Part shown: positions 1 to 8,365 of the stretch, piece by piece
Layout of the letters: every line of letters begins with the position of its first letter
How positions within the stretch are numbered: position 1 is the first letter of the stretch
Made by a program: the position numbers and the translations under genes
Notes under the pieces: model-generated
Told to the model about the DNA's origin: nothing
Seen by the model: only the letters and a program-made list of their open reading frames with translations
Databases searched by the model: none
Assembly (NCBI GenBank): GCA_022565875.1
Contig: JAIULY010000002.1
Span: forward strand, 1 to 43,569
Length of the DNA: 43,569 nt
Origin: Schleiferiaceae bacterium
Lineage (GTDB): Bacteria; Bacteroidota; Bacteroidia; Flavobacteriales; Schleiferiaceae
Direction of reading: 5' to 3'

Positions 1-2
1 AT

Positions 3-245
3 CTTCAGATGTACCCACTACCTGCTACCCCCAACACCAAAATCGTATGGCAAGGTAGTAGTGCTAGCCAAGGGCTCTTGTATTTACTGGATATGCAAGG
101 TTCCGTTGTTTGGGAAACAAAAGTGCCGAGATTTTCAGATGGTTTTTCAATGAATTTCCCACTAGATTTGCAATCAGGGACATATGTGGTTTTCTATAAA
201 AACCAAGTCCAACAACGCGTTATAAAATTTAATTATGTCCAATAA
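3..245 (+). CDS. C-terminus of a T9SS cargo protein (5' truncated by window edge)
   Basis: An open frame runs from the window edge to a TAA. Its last ~80 residues look like a type A sorting domain: a 'YPLPATPNTKIVW' opening in place of the usual YPNPA motif, a hydrophobic 'LLYLLDMQGSVVW' strand, then 'LQSGTYVVFYKNQVQQRVIKF' of the usual 'L..G.Y.....' type. Such domains direct passage through the type IX secretion system and attachment to the cell surface. The functional part lies outside the window. The next gene starts inside its last codons (11-base overlap), so the two are almost certainly one operon, and this protein probably shares the surface role of the lipoprotein that follows. Confidence 0.75.
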   Translation, partial: LQMYPLPATPNTKIVWQGSSASQGLLYLLDMQGSVVWETKVPRFSDGFSMNFPLDLQSGTYVVFYKNQVQQRVIKFNYVQ

Positions 246-1275
246 AATAAAATTATTTGTTGCAGTATTTTCAGTGATTGCGTTTACGCAGTGCCGATCT
301 GATCGCCCTGAAGCGGTAAAACCTGTTGACTTAGAAGCACAAACCAATCGGGTGATTGTGGCCAATGAAGGTAATTTTATGTTTGGCAATGCAAGTATTT
401 CAGTTTATGATAAGGACAGTAAATCTGTTGTGCTTAATGCTTTTCAGCAAGCCAATAACAGCGTCCTTGGAGATGTATTGCAATCCATCACCAAAACGGA
501 CAACACGTTGTATTTGGTATTAAATAATTCGAATGCAGTGGTAGCTGTTGATGCTAAAACATTGGAAGAAACTGCGCGAGTTACCAATCTCACTAGTCCG
601 CGGTACATGGTGGTAAATGATAACAACATAGGCTACATATCTGATTTATATGCTAATGGTGTTCATGTTGTAGATTTACTCACACATGAGAAAGTACATT
701 TTATTGCTGTACCAGCTTGGACAGAGCAGTTGGCAATTGTGAACAACAAATTATTTGTGAGCACGATGAATACCGATCAACTCTATATGATTGACTGTGA
801 AACCAATCAATTACAAGATAGTGTATCGGTGGGTTATGGCACGAATAGTTTGGTAATTGACAGCAAGGAGAGACTTTGGTTATTATCAGCGGGAGATGCC
901 ACACTTGGGATTTCTGCTGCGTTACATTGTGTAGATGCAGCTCAATTCGAGGTGAAGAAAGAATGGCTGTTTTCAATGGGTGGCGGTTATCGCAGTCAAC
1001 TACAAATGAATGCAACAAAAGATACGCTTTACTACTTGAATGATGGTGTTTACCAAATGGCTGCAACCACCACAGTACCTTTGCCGTTGCAGCCTTATAT
1101 TTCAAAAATATGGTCGAATGCTTATTCTATGGGGTTCGACCCTTATACAGGCGAAATTTATGTGGGGGACGCTTTGGACTTCGTGCAACGCGGAACGATA
1201 TATCGCTTCAAAAGAGACCAATTGGTTGATGACTTTAAAGCGGGTAATATTCCCGGTGGGTTTTATTTTTTCTAA
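235..1275 (+). CDS. YncE/DUF5074-like beta-propeller surface lipoprotein, possible BtuG-type cobalamin-binding protein
   Basis: This is a 346-residue predicted lipoprotein with a short hydrophobic signal and lipobox FTQC (Cys20). The mature part consists of repeated ~40-residue blade-like units with 'V...D..T.E....V.' and 'NNKLFVST.NTDQLYMID' patterns, as in YncE/DUF5074 seven-bladed propellers. In Bacteroidota, proteins of this kind next to BtuB receptors include BtuG, a surface lipoprotein that captures vitamin B12. The assignment to BtuG is inference: the neighbouring receptor, if present, would be left of the window. The gene overlaps the upstream T9SS gene by 11 bases. A role as a generic surface propeller or quinoprotein-like protein remains possible. 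Confidence 0.7.
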   Translation: MSNKIKLFVAVFSVIAFTQCRSDRPEAVKPVDLEAQTNRVIVANEGNFMFGNASISVYDKDSKSVVLNAFQQANNSVLGDVLQSITKTDNTLYLVLNNSNAVVAVDAKTLEETARVTNLTSPRYMVVNDNNIGYISDLYANGVHVVDLLTHEKVHFIAVPAWTEQLAIVNNKLFVSTMNTDQLYMIDCETNQLQDSVSVGYGTNSLVIDSKERLWLLSAGDATLGISAALHCVDAAQFEVKKEWLFSMGGGYRSQLQMNATKDTLYYLNDGVYQMAATTTVPLPLQPYISKIWSNAYSMGFDPYTGEIYVGDALDFVQRGTIYRFKRDQLVDDFKAGNIPGGFYFF

Positions 1276-1362
1276 GTAATTTTCTGAGAAAGCTTTGAAA
1301 GACAAAGAATTATTGCTGTGATAATTTTAGGTAAGGCAATCAAAAAAACAGTTTATTTTTTG

Positions 1363-1656
1363 TTAGTTGGTACTTAATTCAGCGCTTAATCCTTGTTCGA
1401 GTAGCTTGGTACATCGAGGAGCCAAATCGTCATAAGACCCTGTTTTGACAATGCATTTTCCCTTCAAGTGCACCAACCAGGCACATTGTTCCGCCTGAAT
1501 AGGGGTGTGCTCGCAGATATCAATTAAACACAAGATGACGTGGTCAAATGTATTGATGTCATCATTCCACAATACAATTGAAACCCCGCTATCTACGAGC
1601 GTATCGGTTTCTATTTGTTCTAGTTCTTTTACCTTCTCAAGCCGCAATTCGTTCAT
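1363..1656 (-). CDS. clpS: ATP-dependent Clp protease adaptor ClpS
   Basis: The 97-residue protein has the ClpS core: 'VLWNDDINTFDHVI' followed by a helix with 'C.HTPIQAEQCAWLVHLKGKC' and 'KTGSYDDL'. ClpS binds the N-domain of ClpA/ClpC-type unfoldases and delivers N-end-rule substrates. The 'NDD' loop and the hydrophobic pocket region are intact, and the length is normal for the family. The gene is alone on this strand. A perfect TAnnTTTG element lies only five bases before the ATG, which suggests a nearly leaderless transcript. Confidence 0.93.
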   Translation of the reverse strand: MNELRLEKVKELEQIETDTLVDSGVSIVLWNDDINTFDHVILCLIDICEHTPIQAEQCAWLVHLKGKCIVKTGSYDDLAPRCTKLLEQGLSAELSTN

Positions 1657-1660
1657 GCTG

Positions 1661-1668
1661 CAAATTTA
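1661..1668 (-). promoter_or_regulatory. -7 element for clpS
   Basis: Read on the minus strand this is TAAATTTG, a perfect match to the Bacteroidota -7 consensus TAnnTTTG. The corresponding -33 position has only a partial match. With the usual 4-7 bases to the transcription start, the transcript would begin at or next to the clpS ATG. Confidence 0.45.
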
Positions 1669-1760
1669 TTAAAATTTGTGGTCACCCCACGTTGTTACTC
1701 ATAAAACAAAGTTATTAACAAGCTTATTAAATATGAGTTGAAAAAATTCTTCAAAATGAT

Positions 1761-1790
1761 TTTGTTGGCAATTGAATTTTAGTATCTTGC
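1761..1790 (+). promoter_or_regulatory. Promoter of the large T9SS protein
   Basis: TTTG at 1761-1764 is followed after 18 bases by TATCTTGC at 1783-1790, close to TAnnTTTG. It points to a start of transcription near 1797 and a ~45-base leader before the ATG at 1841. This argues against the upstream TTG at 1772 as the start codon. Confidence 0.5.
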
Positions 1791-1840
1791 GGTGTAATTC
1801 ATTAAAACAAAAGGATAGGTTCACCTCTACTTCATATTGC

Positions 1841-4630
1841 ATGTTCACAGAAAAAAATGTTTGCAGAATTATATTAATTCTACTGCTGCTTTCGGAATCT
1901 TTTCCGGTTTTAGCTCAGGACATGCATTTTGTAAGTTATTTTGTCAAATCGTCTAATGATTGGCAAGAAATAACAGAAGATATACATCGGAAACAAGTAC
2001 AATCAGCAAAAATTCATGTACAAGCAGGAACAACAATAGAAGAATTGTCTTTTGATTTCCCAAAATTACACCATCTAGAAATCGTTGGTACTGGCGAAAT
2101 AAAAACGATAAATACAAGGTTATTTCACTTTTCCAATCAGACAAACATTCGAATAAATAATATTCATTTTGTTGTTGGGTCGGTCAATAATTCGACGTTT
2201 TTTATCAACGCTGAGGATTACGCAGGGATTTTCGAATTGGTTTCAGCAGAAATTTCACTGCAACATCAAAGCATCCGACTGAATGGAGTGGAAGGGGCTT
2301 TTGAGGCTAAACATTCGAGAATTACCCAAACGATAAGCAATACGAGTGAAAATTCACTTTTGTTTCAAGATTTAAAAGGTCTACTACTTTCTCAAACTGA
2401 GCTAGAGGTGCAACAGGTGCACCTTTCGGGCGTTGCGGATATTCGAATCCAAAAGTCCACCATTAAGATACAAAATGACTTTGTTGTTTCTCAAGTAAAT
2501 AAAGCTGATTTTTCTCAGAACACCATTAACTTCATCTCGGGTGGACTGAATATATCTGCTCCACCAACATTATTAAATGAAAACAGGGGAAGAACTACTT
2601 CGAGTTTTAGTGTTGTCAACAATATGATTTCTTCCAGCACATCTACAGCAGTAATCATTGAAGGGTTGGACAACATATATTTTGTACACAATTCCATCCG
2701 AGGCCGTATTGCCTTTTCGGCACCGTTGCTTTTCGTTGGTACCATCAAGAACAATATCTTTTATGGATCCAACGGTTTGGCCTTTGATTTAGAAGGATTC
2801 GGGACACAACTCGAACTTGATTACAATATATATTATTCAAAATCAGGAATTTTAGCACGAGTAGGGGAGAGCATATGGGAACATCTAATCGATTGGCAGC
2901 TTGACCTTTCTCAATTTAATGCCCACAGTCATCAAGGTGATCCGGTATTTGTCAGCCCCATGGATTTACATATTAAAGGTTTACTACCAAATAATAAAGG
3001 GGATTCTACAGTTAACATTCCCATAGATTTTGATGGAGATTTACGACCGTTGCCCCTAGGATCGGCGGTAGATATTGGTGCTGACGAATACTTACCACCT
3101 ATTATTGACGTTGTGCTTTCATCTATATTTATTGGTAGTGACAATTGTCAAAATGCTTCATTAGCCTTGTTCGGTGTGGTTGAAAATTTCGGAACCACAA
3201 TCATTCCCGCTGGAACAGTTTTGGAAGTTCAAATATTTGATGGACTAACCACGCAAGTTATCTCTACAACTTTAGGTAATCATGTTCACTCAGGTGAACG
3301 CGATACCATTTTTATTCAATCCTTACTATATCAAAATGGCACCATCCTAAATATACTTGGAAATCTTTTTGTTAATGCAGATAACCGCCCTGACAATAAT
3401 GCCATTTCAAGGACCTTAAGTTTGGCGCCTCAGCGTCCGTTGGTCATAGATTCAGTTAGTATTTGTTCTTCGGCAACAAGTGTCACCTTAACAGCTCTCC
3501 AGCCTTTAAATTACCCAGTATTGTGGTTTGAAGAAGCATCAGATTCCATTCCTTTTGGCATAGGTAATGCGGTTGCTTCTACTCAATCAGGAATATTTGC
3601 GCCAATAGATTCTTTTTATGCTGGTGTAGCTAGCTTTCCATCCAGTTTGAAAACTCCCTTTTCTGGGTCAGATACTATTGATGTAAGTAACTTAACCATC
3701 TCTCCAAAAACAAATATATTTATTACCGATGTTTCTGTGGTACCAATCGAAAGTGGATGGAGTTTTGTTAATGTTTTTGTCCGTAAAAATCCAACAGAAA
3801 GCTGGCAACTGCTCTACATGCAAAACGATTTGCTTCAGGCCAACCATTTGAGGAAGTTTTCTTTTAATACTCCCTATGCTGTTATGCTAGGAGAATCAGC
3901 AGAAATTCGAATTTTAATTAACTCCGGGTCTAGGCTTAGAGGGCTGTATTTTCAGGACGATACGGAGAGTATCATAGAAAATCAAGACATTAGTATTCAA
4001 CCAACATTAAATACAACTAGTGTAGGTGCAGGAATGAAGGAAGGTTTCTTTAGCGGAAAGATTGGGTATTTGATAGAGCCTTGTCCCAACTTTAGAAGTA
4101 ACGTAAGTGTTTATTCTGCGGAAGATACGGTCTATGCTGCATTTACAACGATTCAACAGCCAGATGGAAGTATTCTTTTTGATGCTTCGTCTTCTTTGGG
4201 AAATCGATTTGTTTGGGATTTTGGAAACGGTTACTTTTCCATGGGGCAACAAGTACTCCATCATTACTTTAATGAAAATGAGTTTCTTGTGACCCTCACT
4301 GTTTACAATGACCCCTGTGGCTTGCAAGACAACACCAATTTATCCGTTGCGGGTAGTTTATCTGATGTTTATGAAAGCAATCAAGATATTCAGGTCTTTC
4401 CTAACCCCTCGTCAGATTACATTCAAATTTTTGGCAACTTTCGCAATAGTTCAGATGCAATACGAGTGACAATAGTTAACGCACTGGGTCAGAAAGTACA
4501 AGAAACTGCTTTCTACAATGATAGCCCCAATCGTATTATCGACATATCTGGGCTTTCTAATGGCTTGTATTATATTACTTTAGAGGATGATCTTGGAGAA
4601 CTTGGCGTGCATAAAGTGGTGAAAAACTAG
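1841..4630 (+). CDS. Large secreted beta-helix / PKD protein with T9SS type A sorting domain
   Basis: The 929-residue product starts at the ATG directly before a good signal peptide ending 'FPVLAQ'; an upstream TTG at 1772 would add a non-signal extension. The first ~400 residues are short repeating strands with N-rich turns ('NNIHFVVGS', 'NNIFYGSNG'), as in right-handed parallel beta-helices. They end in 'SAVDIGADEY', a motif common at the end of such domains. The middle holds CARDB-like and all-beta segments. A PKD-like module ('FVWDFGNGYFSMGQQ', then 'VTLTVYNDPC') precedes a C-terminal sorting domain ('VFPNPSSDYIQIFG', 'GLSNGLYYI'). It is probably an adhesin or carbohydrate-active surface protein; the substrate is unknown. 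Confidence 0.85.
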   Translation: MFTEKNVCRIILILLLLSESFPVLAQDMHFVSYFVKSSNDWQEITEDIHRKQVQSAKIHVQAGTTIEELSFDFPKLHHLEIVGTGEIKTINTRLFHFSNQTNIRINNIHFVVGSVNNSTFFINAEDYAGIFELVSAEISLQHQSIRLNGVEGAFEAKHSRITQTISNTSENSLLFQDLKGLLLSQTELEVQQVHLSGVADIRIQKSTIKIQNDFVVSQVNKADFSQNTINFISGGLNISAPPTLLNENRGRTTSSFSVVNNMISSSTSTAVIIEGLDNIYFVHNSIRGRIAFSAPLLFVGTIKNNIFYGSNGLAFDLEGFGTQLELDYNIYYSKSGILARVGESIWEHLIDWQLDLSQFNAHSHQGDPVFVSPMDLHIKGLLPNNKGDSTVNIPIDFDGDLRPLPLGSAVDIGADEYLPPIIDVVLSSIFIGSDNCQNASLALFGVVENFGTTIIPAGTVLEVQIFDGLTTQVISTTLGNHVHSGERDTIFIQSLLYQNGTILNILGNLFVNADNRPDNNAISRTLSLAPQRPLVIDSVSICSSATSVTLTALQPLNYPVLWFEEASDSIPFGIGNAVASTQSGIFAPIDSFYAGVASFPSSLKTPFSGSDTIDVSNLTISPKTNIFITDVSVVPIESGWSFVNVFVRKNPTESWQLLYMQNDLLQANHLRKFSFNTPYAVMLGESAEIRILINSGSRLRGLYFQDDTESIIENQDISIQPTLNTTSVGAGMKEGFFSGKIGYLIEPCPNFRSNVSVYSAEDTVYAAFTTIQQPDGSILFDASSSLGNRFVWDFGNGYFSMGQQVLHHYFNENEFLVTLTVYNDPCGLQDNTNLSVAGSLSDVYESNQDIQVFPNPSSDYIQIFGNFRNSSDAIRVTIVNALGQKVQETAFYNDSPNRIIDISGLSNGLYYITLEDDLGELGVHKVVKN

Positions 4631-4677
4631 TATTGAGCAACGCTTAAAATTTAATTTTCACTCCAAATTCAACAAAC

Positions 4678-5400
4678 CTACTTACTAAATAAATTGTATT
4701 TTAAGATGCAATAAATTGCTCTGAAACCATCTTTCCAATTTATTTTCTTTCCCTCTTGATAAGTACGGCCGTAATAAGAAATGCCTACTTCATAAATTCT
4801 TATTGCAGGCACACGAGAAATTTTCGCGGTAACTTCTGGTTCAAACCCAAAACGATTCTCCTTCAATTCTAAACTTTGAAGAATTTTGGTATTGAAAAGT
4901 TTATAACATGTTTCCATATCCGTTAGGTTTAGATTTGTGAACATATTACTCAAAAACGTAAGGAACTTGTTGCCGATAGTGTGCCAAAAGAACAAAATAC
5001 GATGTGGATTGCCACCCATAAAACGCGAGCCAAAGACGCAGTCTGCGTTTCCCTCTATAATAGGTGCCAGTAGGATATTGTATTCACGTGGATCATATTC
5101 TAAATCGGCGTCTTGAATAATGGTAAAATCTCCAGTTGCGTGTTGAATACCCGTTCGAAGCGCCGCGCCTTTTCCTTTATTGAAATCGTGACGGTAAAAG
5201 AAAATACGCTCAGTTGGATGCGTAGCTATGTATTCTTTAATGACTGCCTCTGTACCATCTGTAGAAAAATCATCTACAATGATTAGTTCTTTTGCCCCCT
5301 GATTGAGTAAAGTTACATCAATTATTTTATCCAGTATTTTGTGAATAGTTGCAGCTTCATTAAAGGCAGGAATTACAATTGAAAGCGTATAGTTTTGCAT
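4678..5400 (-). CDS. Family 2 glycosyltransferase, dolichyl/polyprenyl-phosphate mannosyltransferase-like
   Basis: The 240-residue protein has the DPM1-like GT-A fold: '[10 protein letters not shown]' at the N-terminus, '[11 protein letters not shown]', '[12 protein letters not shown]' and the metal-binding 'QDADLEYDP'. 'GSRFMGG' and 'METCYKLF' in the second half are typical of this subgroup. It lacks the C-terminal membrane helices of some relatives, so it is a soluble or peripheral enzyme. The likely reaction is transfer of a sugar from a nucleotide donor to polyprenyl phosphate or a related acceptor in envelope synthesis. It stands alone and converges with the T9SS gene. The sugar cannot be read from the sequence. 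Confidence 0.88.
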   Translation of the reverse strand: MQNYTLSIVIPAFNEAATIHKILDKIIDVTLLNQGAKELIIVDDFSTDGTEAVIKEYIATHPTERIFFYRHDFNKGKGAALRTGIQHATGDFTIIQDADLEYDPREYNILLAPIIEGNADCVFGSRFMGGNPHRILFFWHTIGNKFLTFLSNMFTNLNLTDMETCYKLFNTKILQSLELKENRFGFEPEVTAKISRVPAIRIYEVGISYYGRTYQEGKKINWKDGFRAIYCILKYNLFSK

Positions 5401-5525
5401 CGACCGAAGTAATTTTTTTGGCGGTGCAAGATACTACTCAAAATTATAGTATTTACGCAGAAAACAAAAAACACAGTTTGTTTACTTCGCTCCTTCCAAA
5501 AGATGTACATGAAACTCTATTGAAT

Positions 5526-5556
5526 AAAAAAGACCCCGGTTAGGGGTCTTTTTTTT
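5526..5556. terminator. Strong bidirectional intrinsic terminator
   Basis: AAAAAAGACCCC, a five-base loop, and GGGGTCTTTTTTTT form a perfect stem with a T-run on either strand. On the minus strand it overlaps the stop codon of the 47-residue ORF, so it most likely ends that transcript. Confidence 0.9.
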
Positions 5557-5698
5557 AAGATGTCGCAGGTAATATTTTTAAATTTGGGTATTTTGTTTTC
5601 CAGAAAGCCAAAGAGGCTTCATTGCTTAAGGTAATAATGGTACGACTGTCTAATTTTACCTTAAATTTTTTATTGATGATATTGTTGTTATCGCTCAT
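5555..5698 (-). CDS. Small hypothetical protein, 47 residues
   Basis: This short ORF begins ATG AGC GAT and ends in TAA overlapping the T-run of the terminator. The product starts 'MSDNNN', is basic in its first half ('NKKFKVKLDSRT'), and continues with 'LSNEASLAFWKTKYP' and a hydrophobic 'NLKILPATS' end. It has no signal or membrane segment. Exact placement against a strong terminator, and the absence of any other gene the terminator could serve on this strand, support a real transcribed gene. I do not recognise the family. The sequence could fold as a small alpha/beta unit. Confidence 0.55.
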   Translation of the reverse strand: MSDNNNIINKKFKVKLDSRTIITLSNEASLAFWKTKYPNLKILPATS

Positions 5699-5799
5699 AA
5701 TCTTAGTGATTTATTGTTGTTATAGACGATAACGTTTGTACCGTCATGTTGTTGCAGCGTTACTATTTAAAAAATGTTAAAAAAACTAAAAAGGACCCG

Positions 5800-5988
5800 C
5801 TACAATACCCTTTTAAAAATAAACAACAAAAAGAAAATAACGATTAAAACCAGTGTTACAACGAAATTTCCACGGTAATGAATTTTATGCATGGGCTTAT
5901 CCTTGGTGTAGCTCCAAAACAGAAAACCAACGAAAGCGATGGCAAAAATCGCAGCAAAAATCCAATGACCGGTTGTTATGTTCTTCAT
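5800..5988 (-). CDS. Small two-helix inner-membrane protein
   Basis: The 62-residue protein has one hydrophobic helix at residues ~8-26, a short basic loop ('SYTKDKPMHKIHYRG') and a second helix at ~43-58 ending in 'FKRVL'. Its ATG overlaps the stop codon of the upstream 476-residue gene (ATGA), so translation is probably coupled and the two proteins probably act together. The function is unknown. The basic loop and basic C-terminus suggest both ends are arranged according to the positive-inside rule. Confidence 0.75.
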   Translation of the reverse strand: MKNITTGHWIFAAIFAIAFVGFLFWSYTKDKPMHKIHYRGNFVVTLVLIVIFFLLFIFKRVL

Positions 5989-7415
5989 AGTTTCGTGTTT
6001 TCTTCTTGGGCTTGGTAGCCAAATAAATGATGTTCTTTTATGATGTGGTCAACGTAGGCAGGAATTTTATCTTCCCACCCTGTTTCTCCATTTTTAATTT
6101 GACGTAACACATCAGACGAGAAAATGTGCAAAATTTCGGGATCATAGTTTTCAATATCTCTGATGCGGCGGTTGAATAACAAGTAATCATACAACGGCTT
6201 TAATCTCGGATGTATCTTTATCCATTCCGTAGTTTCTACCTCATTGTCAGTTCCTTCAATTTTTGTAGGATAGACATAAACTTTTAAGTCACGACTGAAT
6301 AGGATACCAAATGCTTCCAAAATACCACCGTTTAGTTCACGGTAATACTTTTCATCAAATATTTCTTTGAGATTACCAACCCCCATAATTAAGCCCATTC
6401 GCTCTTTTGTATAGCGACCAAGATACTCAACAAGCTTGTAATACTGTTGATAGTTTGAAATCAAAACGGTTTGTCCTAAAGAACATAGGACTTCGGCGCG
6501 ATCTAAAAAGTCTTGTTCATCAATTTCACCTGATGCTAACAAATTGTTTAGTGTAATTTCAAATAGGACGACTAAATTGTCGCGGTTGACTTTTTTCTCT
6601 TTTACAAAGTAACCGTAGCCTTTTTTTATCATGTCAATATTCACCTTGGTAGCAGGGCGGAAGCTACCGCGAAGAACCAAAATATTCTTTTTATAGAGCA
6701 AATCAGCAGGCAAAATATTATTGCCTTCAGGCCCAAAAATCACTGCATCAGTAAAACCTTTTTTGATTAAGTAAAGACTCATCAATCGATTATCGACACT
6801 TTCGAAATCTGGTCCGTTAAAGTTAATGCTGTCAATTTCAATAGCGTCTCTGGAAATATTGTCATAAAGTGACTCGAGTAACTCAACGGGTTTTTCCCAA
6901 TGATAAAAGGCGCCATAAATCAAATTCACCCCTAATATTCCAATGGTTTCTTGTTGATGCCGAGCCTCATTTTCGTGCATTCTTATATGAAAGACAATGT
7001 CATTGGGCTCCTTGTCTGGACTGGTTTGAAAACGCATACCTACCCAACCTTGACCTTTAAAGCTTTTTGTGAAATTGATGGTAGCCACAGTGTTTGCGAA
7101 AGTGAAAAACTTTTTCGTAGGATGGTCCTCGCGATTTAATCTTTCTGTAATCAATCCATATTCATGGGTCAACATTTTACGCAAACGCGGCTCAGTTACA
7201 TACCGTCTATCATCCTCAACGCCATAAATGGCATCACTAAAGTCTTTGTCATAGGCAGACATGGCTTTTGCAATGGTTCCAGAAGAGGCGCCAGCTCTAA
7301 AAAAATGTCGAACGACTTCCTGACCGGCACCAATTTCTGCAAAGGTACCATATATAGAGGGCTCTAAGTTGATTTTCAGCGCTTTTTGAGCAGGGGATAA
7401 GATAATGCGATCCAT
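5985..7415 (-). CDS. Conserved ~480-residue Bacteroidota protein (often labelled nicotinate-nucleotide adenylyltransferase)
   Basis: The 476-residue protein begins 'MDRIILSPAQKALKINLE' and carries strongly conserved blocks such as 'GTFAEIGAGQEVVRHFFRAG', 'IAKAMSAYDKDFSDAIYG', 'GPEGNNILPADLLYKKN' and 'HHLFGYQAQ'. I recognise the family from many Bacteroidota genomes, where it is annotated as a nicotinate-nucleotide adenylyltransferase or, wrongly, a TonB-dependent receptor. I see no H/TxGH nucleotidyltransferase motif and no TonB plug or barrel, so neither label is supported here. It is predicted cytoplasmic, with no signal peptide. It is coupled by a four-base overlap to a small membrane protein. 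The true function is unknown. Confidence 0.85.
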   Translation of the reverse strand: MDRIILSPAQKALKINLEPSIYGTFAEIGAGQEVVRHFFRAGASSGTIAKAMSAYDKDFSDAIYGVEDDRRYVTEPRLRKMLTHEYGLITERLNREDHPTKKFFTFANTVATINFTKSFKGQGWVGMRFQTSPDKEPNDIVFHIRMHENEARHQQETIGILGVNLIYGAFYHWEKPVELLESLYDNISRDAIEIDSINFNGPDFESVDNRLMSLYLIKKGFTDAVIFGPEGNNILPADLLYKKNILVLRGSFRPATKVNIDMIKKGYGYFVKEKKVNRDNLVVLFEITLNNLLASGEIDEQDFLDRAEVLCSLGQTVLISNYQQYYKLVEYLGRYTKERMGLIMGVGNLKEIFDEKYYRELNGGILEAFGILFSRDLKVYVYPTKIEGTDNEVETTEWIKIHPRLKPLYDYLLFNRRIRDIENYDPEILHIFSSDVLRQIKNGETGWEDKIPAYVDHIIKEHHLFGYQAQEENTKL

Positions 7416-7440
7416 ATAATTCTCATTTAAATTCTGCCTA

Positions 7441-7448
7441 CAAAGTTA
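7441..7448 (-). promoter_or_regulatory. -7 element for the 476-residue gene
   Basis: Read on the minus strand this is TAACTTTG, a perfect TAnnTTTG match, 25 bases before the ATG. No clear -33 element is present. Confidence 0.45.
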
Positions 7449-7482
7449 CAATATAATAATAGGACACCCCTACTTTTTGCCT

Positions 7483-7490
7483 TACTTTTG
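7483..7490 (+). promoter_or_regulatory. -7 element for the MBL-fold hydrolase gene
   Basis: TACTTTTG matches TAnnTTTG and lies 31 bases before the ATG at 7522. A -33 element is not evident, so the call is tentative. Confidence 0.4.
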
Positions 7491-7521
7491 AATGAATATT
7501 TGCTAGAAAGAATTATTTTTC

Positions 7522-8304
7522 ATGAATGCTTTAAAAATTAAACTACTGGGAACAGGCACAAGTCAGGGTGTTCCAGTAATAGCTTGTGAATGTGAGGTTT
7601 GTTCGTCTAACGACCCTAAAGATTATCGCACTAGAACCGCTGCGCTTTTTCAAACGAATCAACTCAACATTGCCATTGACGCTGGACCTGACTTTAGAAC
7701 ACAAATGCTTCAAGCAAAAGTGAAGCATTTAGACGCATTATTGCTGACTCACGAGCATATGGACCACCTGGCCGGATTAGATGATATCCGAGCTTTTAAC
7801 TTTGCCGCAAAAGCACCTTTGAAAGTGTATGCAGAAAAACGAGTCATCAGCAGATTACTTGTACAGTTTGATTACGCTTTTGCCGAAAATCCGTATCCAG
7901 GTGTTCCAAAAATTGAATTAGTAGAAATTGACACCAATCCATTTTATATAAATGACCTAAAAGTCACCCCCATTAGAGTACTGCATCACAAATTACCTGT
8001 TCTTGGGTTTAGATTGGGCAATATTTCATATGTCACCGACGTGAATTTTATTGCTTTAGAAGAATTGGAGAAAATCAGGGGTAGTGAGATTTTAGTATTG
8101 AGTGCTTTGCATCATAAACCTCATATTTCTCATTATAATCTCGAACAGGCACTTGAAGTAATAGCGACGCTGAACTGTAAAAAAAATTACATTACTCATA
8201 TGTCTCACTATATGGGGCTACATCAAGTAGTTCAAAAGTCGTTACCAGAAAATGTTTGGCTTGGATATGATGGGCTATGTATTCCTCAAACGGTTAACAC
8301 ATAA
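7522..8304 (+). CDS. MBL-fold metallohydrolase, PhnP-like
   Basis: The 260-residue protein starts 'LLGTGTSQGVPVIACECEVC', typical of the PhnP / phosphoribosyl cyclic phosphodiesterase branch of the metallo-beta-lactamase fold. 'LLTHEHMDHLAGLDDIRAFNF' supplies the HxHxDH zinc ligands, 'IRVLHHKLPVLGFRLG' and 'YVTDVN' the further ligands, and 'THMSHYMG' the C-terminal histidines. The CxCxxC near the N-terminus is probably the structural zinc site of PhnP-like enzymes. It is a predicted cytoplasmic phosphodiesterase. No phn genes are nearby, so a phosphonate role is not implied. Confidence 0.9.
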   Translation: MNALKIKLLGTGTSQGVPVIACECEVCSSNDPKDYRTRTAALFQTNQLNIAIDAGPDFRTQMLQAKVKHLDALLLTHEHMDHLAGLDDIRAFNFAAKAPLKVYAEKRVISRLLVQFDYAFAENPYPGVPKIELVEIDTNPFYINDLKVTPIRVLHHKLPVLGFRLGNISYVTDVNFIALEELEKIRGSEILVLSALHHKPHISHYNLEQALEVIATLNCKKNYITHMSHYMGLHQVVQKSLPENVWLGYDGLCIPQTVNT

Positions 8305-8324
8305 TGGAAGTAGGGTAAAAATAG

Positions 8325-8355
8325 ACCCCCGCAACCTTGAATTCGGTGCAGGGGT
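8325..8355. terminator. Imperfect hairpin between convergent genes
   Basis: ACCCC(C)GCA(A)CC pairs with GGTGC(A)GGGGT around an eight-base loop, with one mismatch and one bulge. There is no long T-run, so it is at best a weak shared terminator for the MBL hydrolase and SDR genes. Confidence 0.35.
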
Positions 8356-8365
8356 ATAGGCGAGA

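Noticed and set aside
701-1105. 134-codon frame on the minus strand
   Set aside because: It lies entirely antisense to the propeller lipoprotein, has a shadow-like composition (Cys, His and Ser runs), and has no initiation context.
1276-1362. Possible terminator with AAAAAA/TTTTTT arms between the propeller lipoprotein and clpS
   Set aside because: The arms are A and T only with no GC core, so it cannot be told from chance in AT-rich DNA.
1772-1840. N-terminal extension of the large T9SS protein from TTG
   Set aside because: It lies against the predicted promoter, and the signal peptide starts cleanly at the ATG at 1841.
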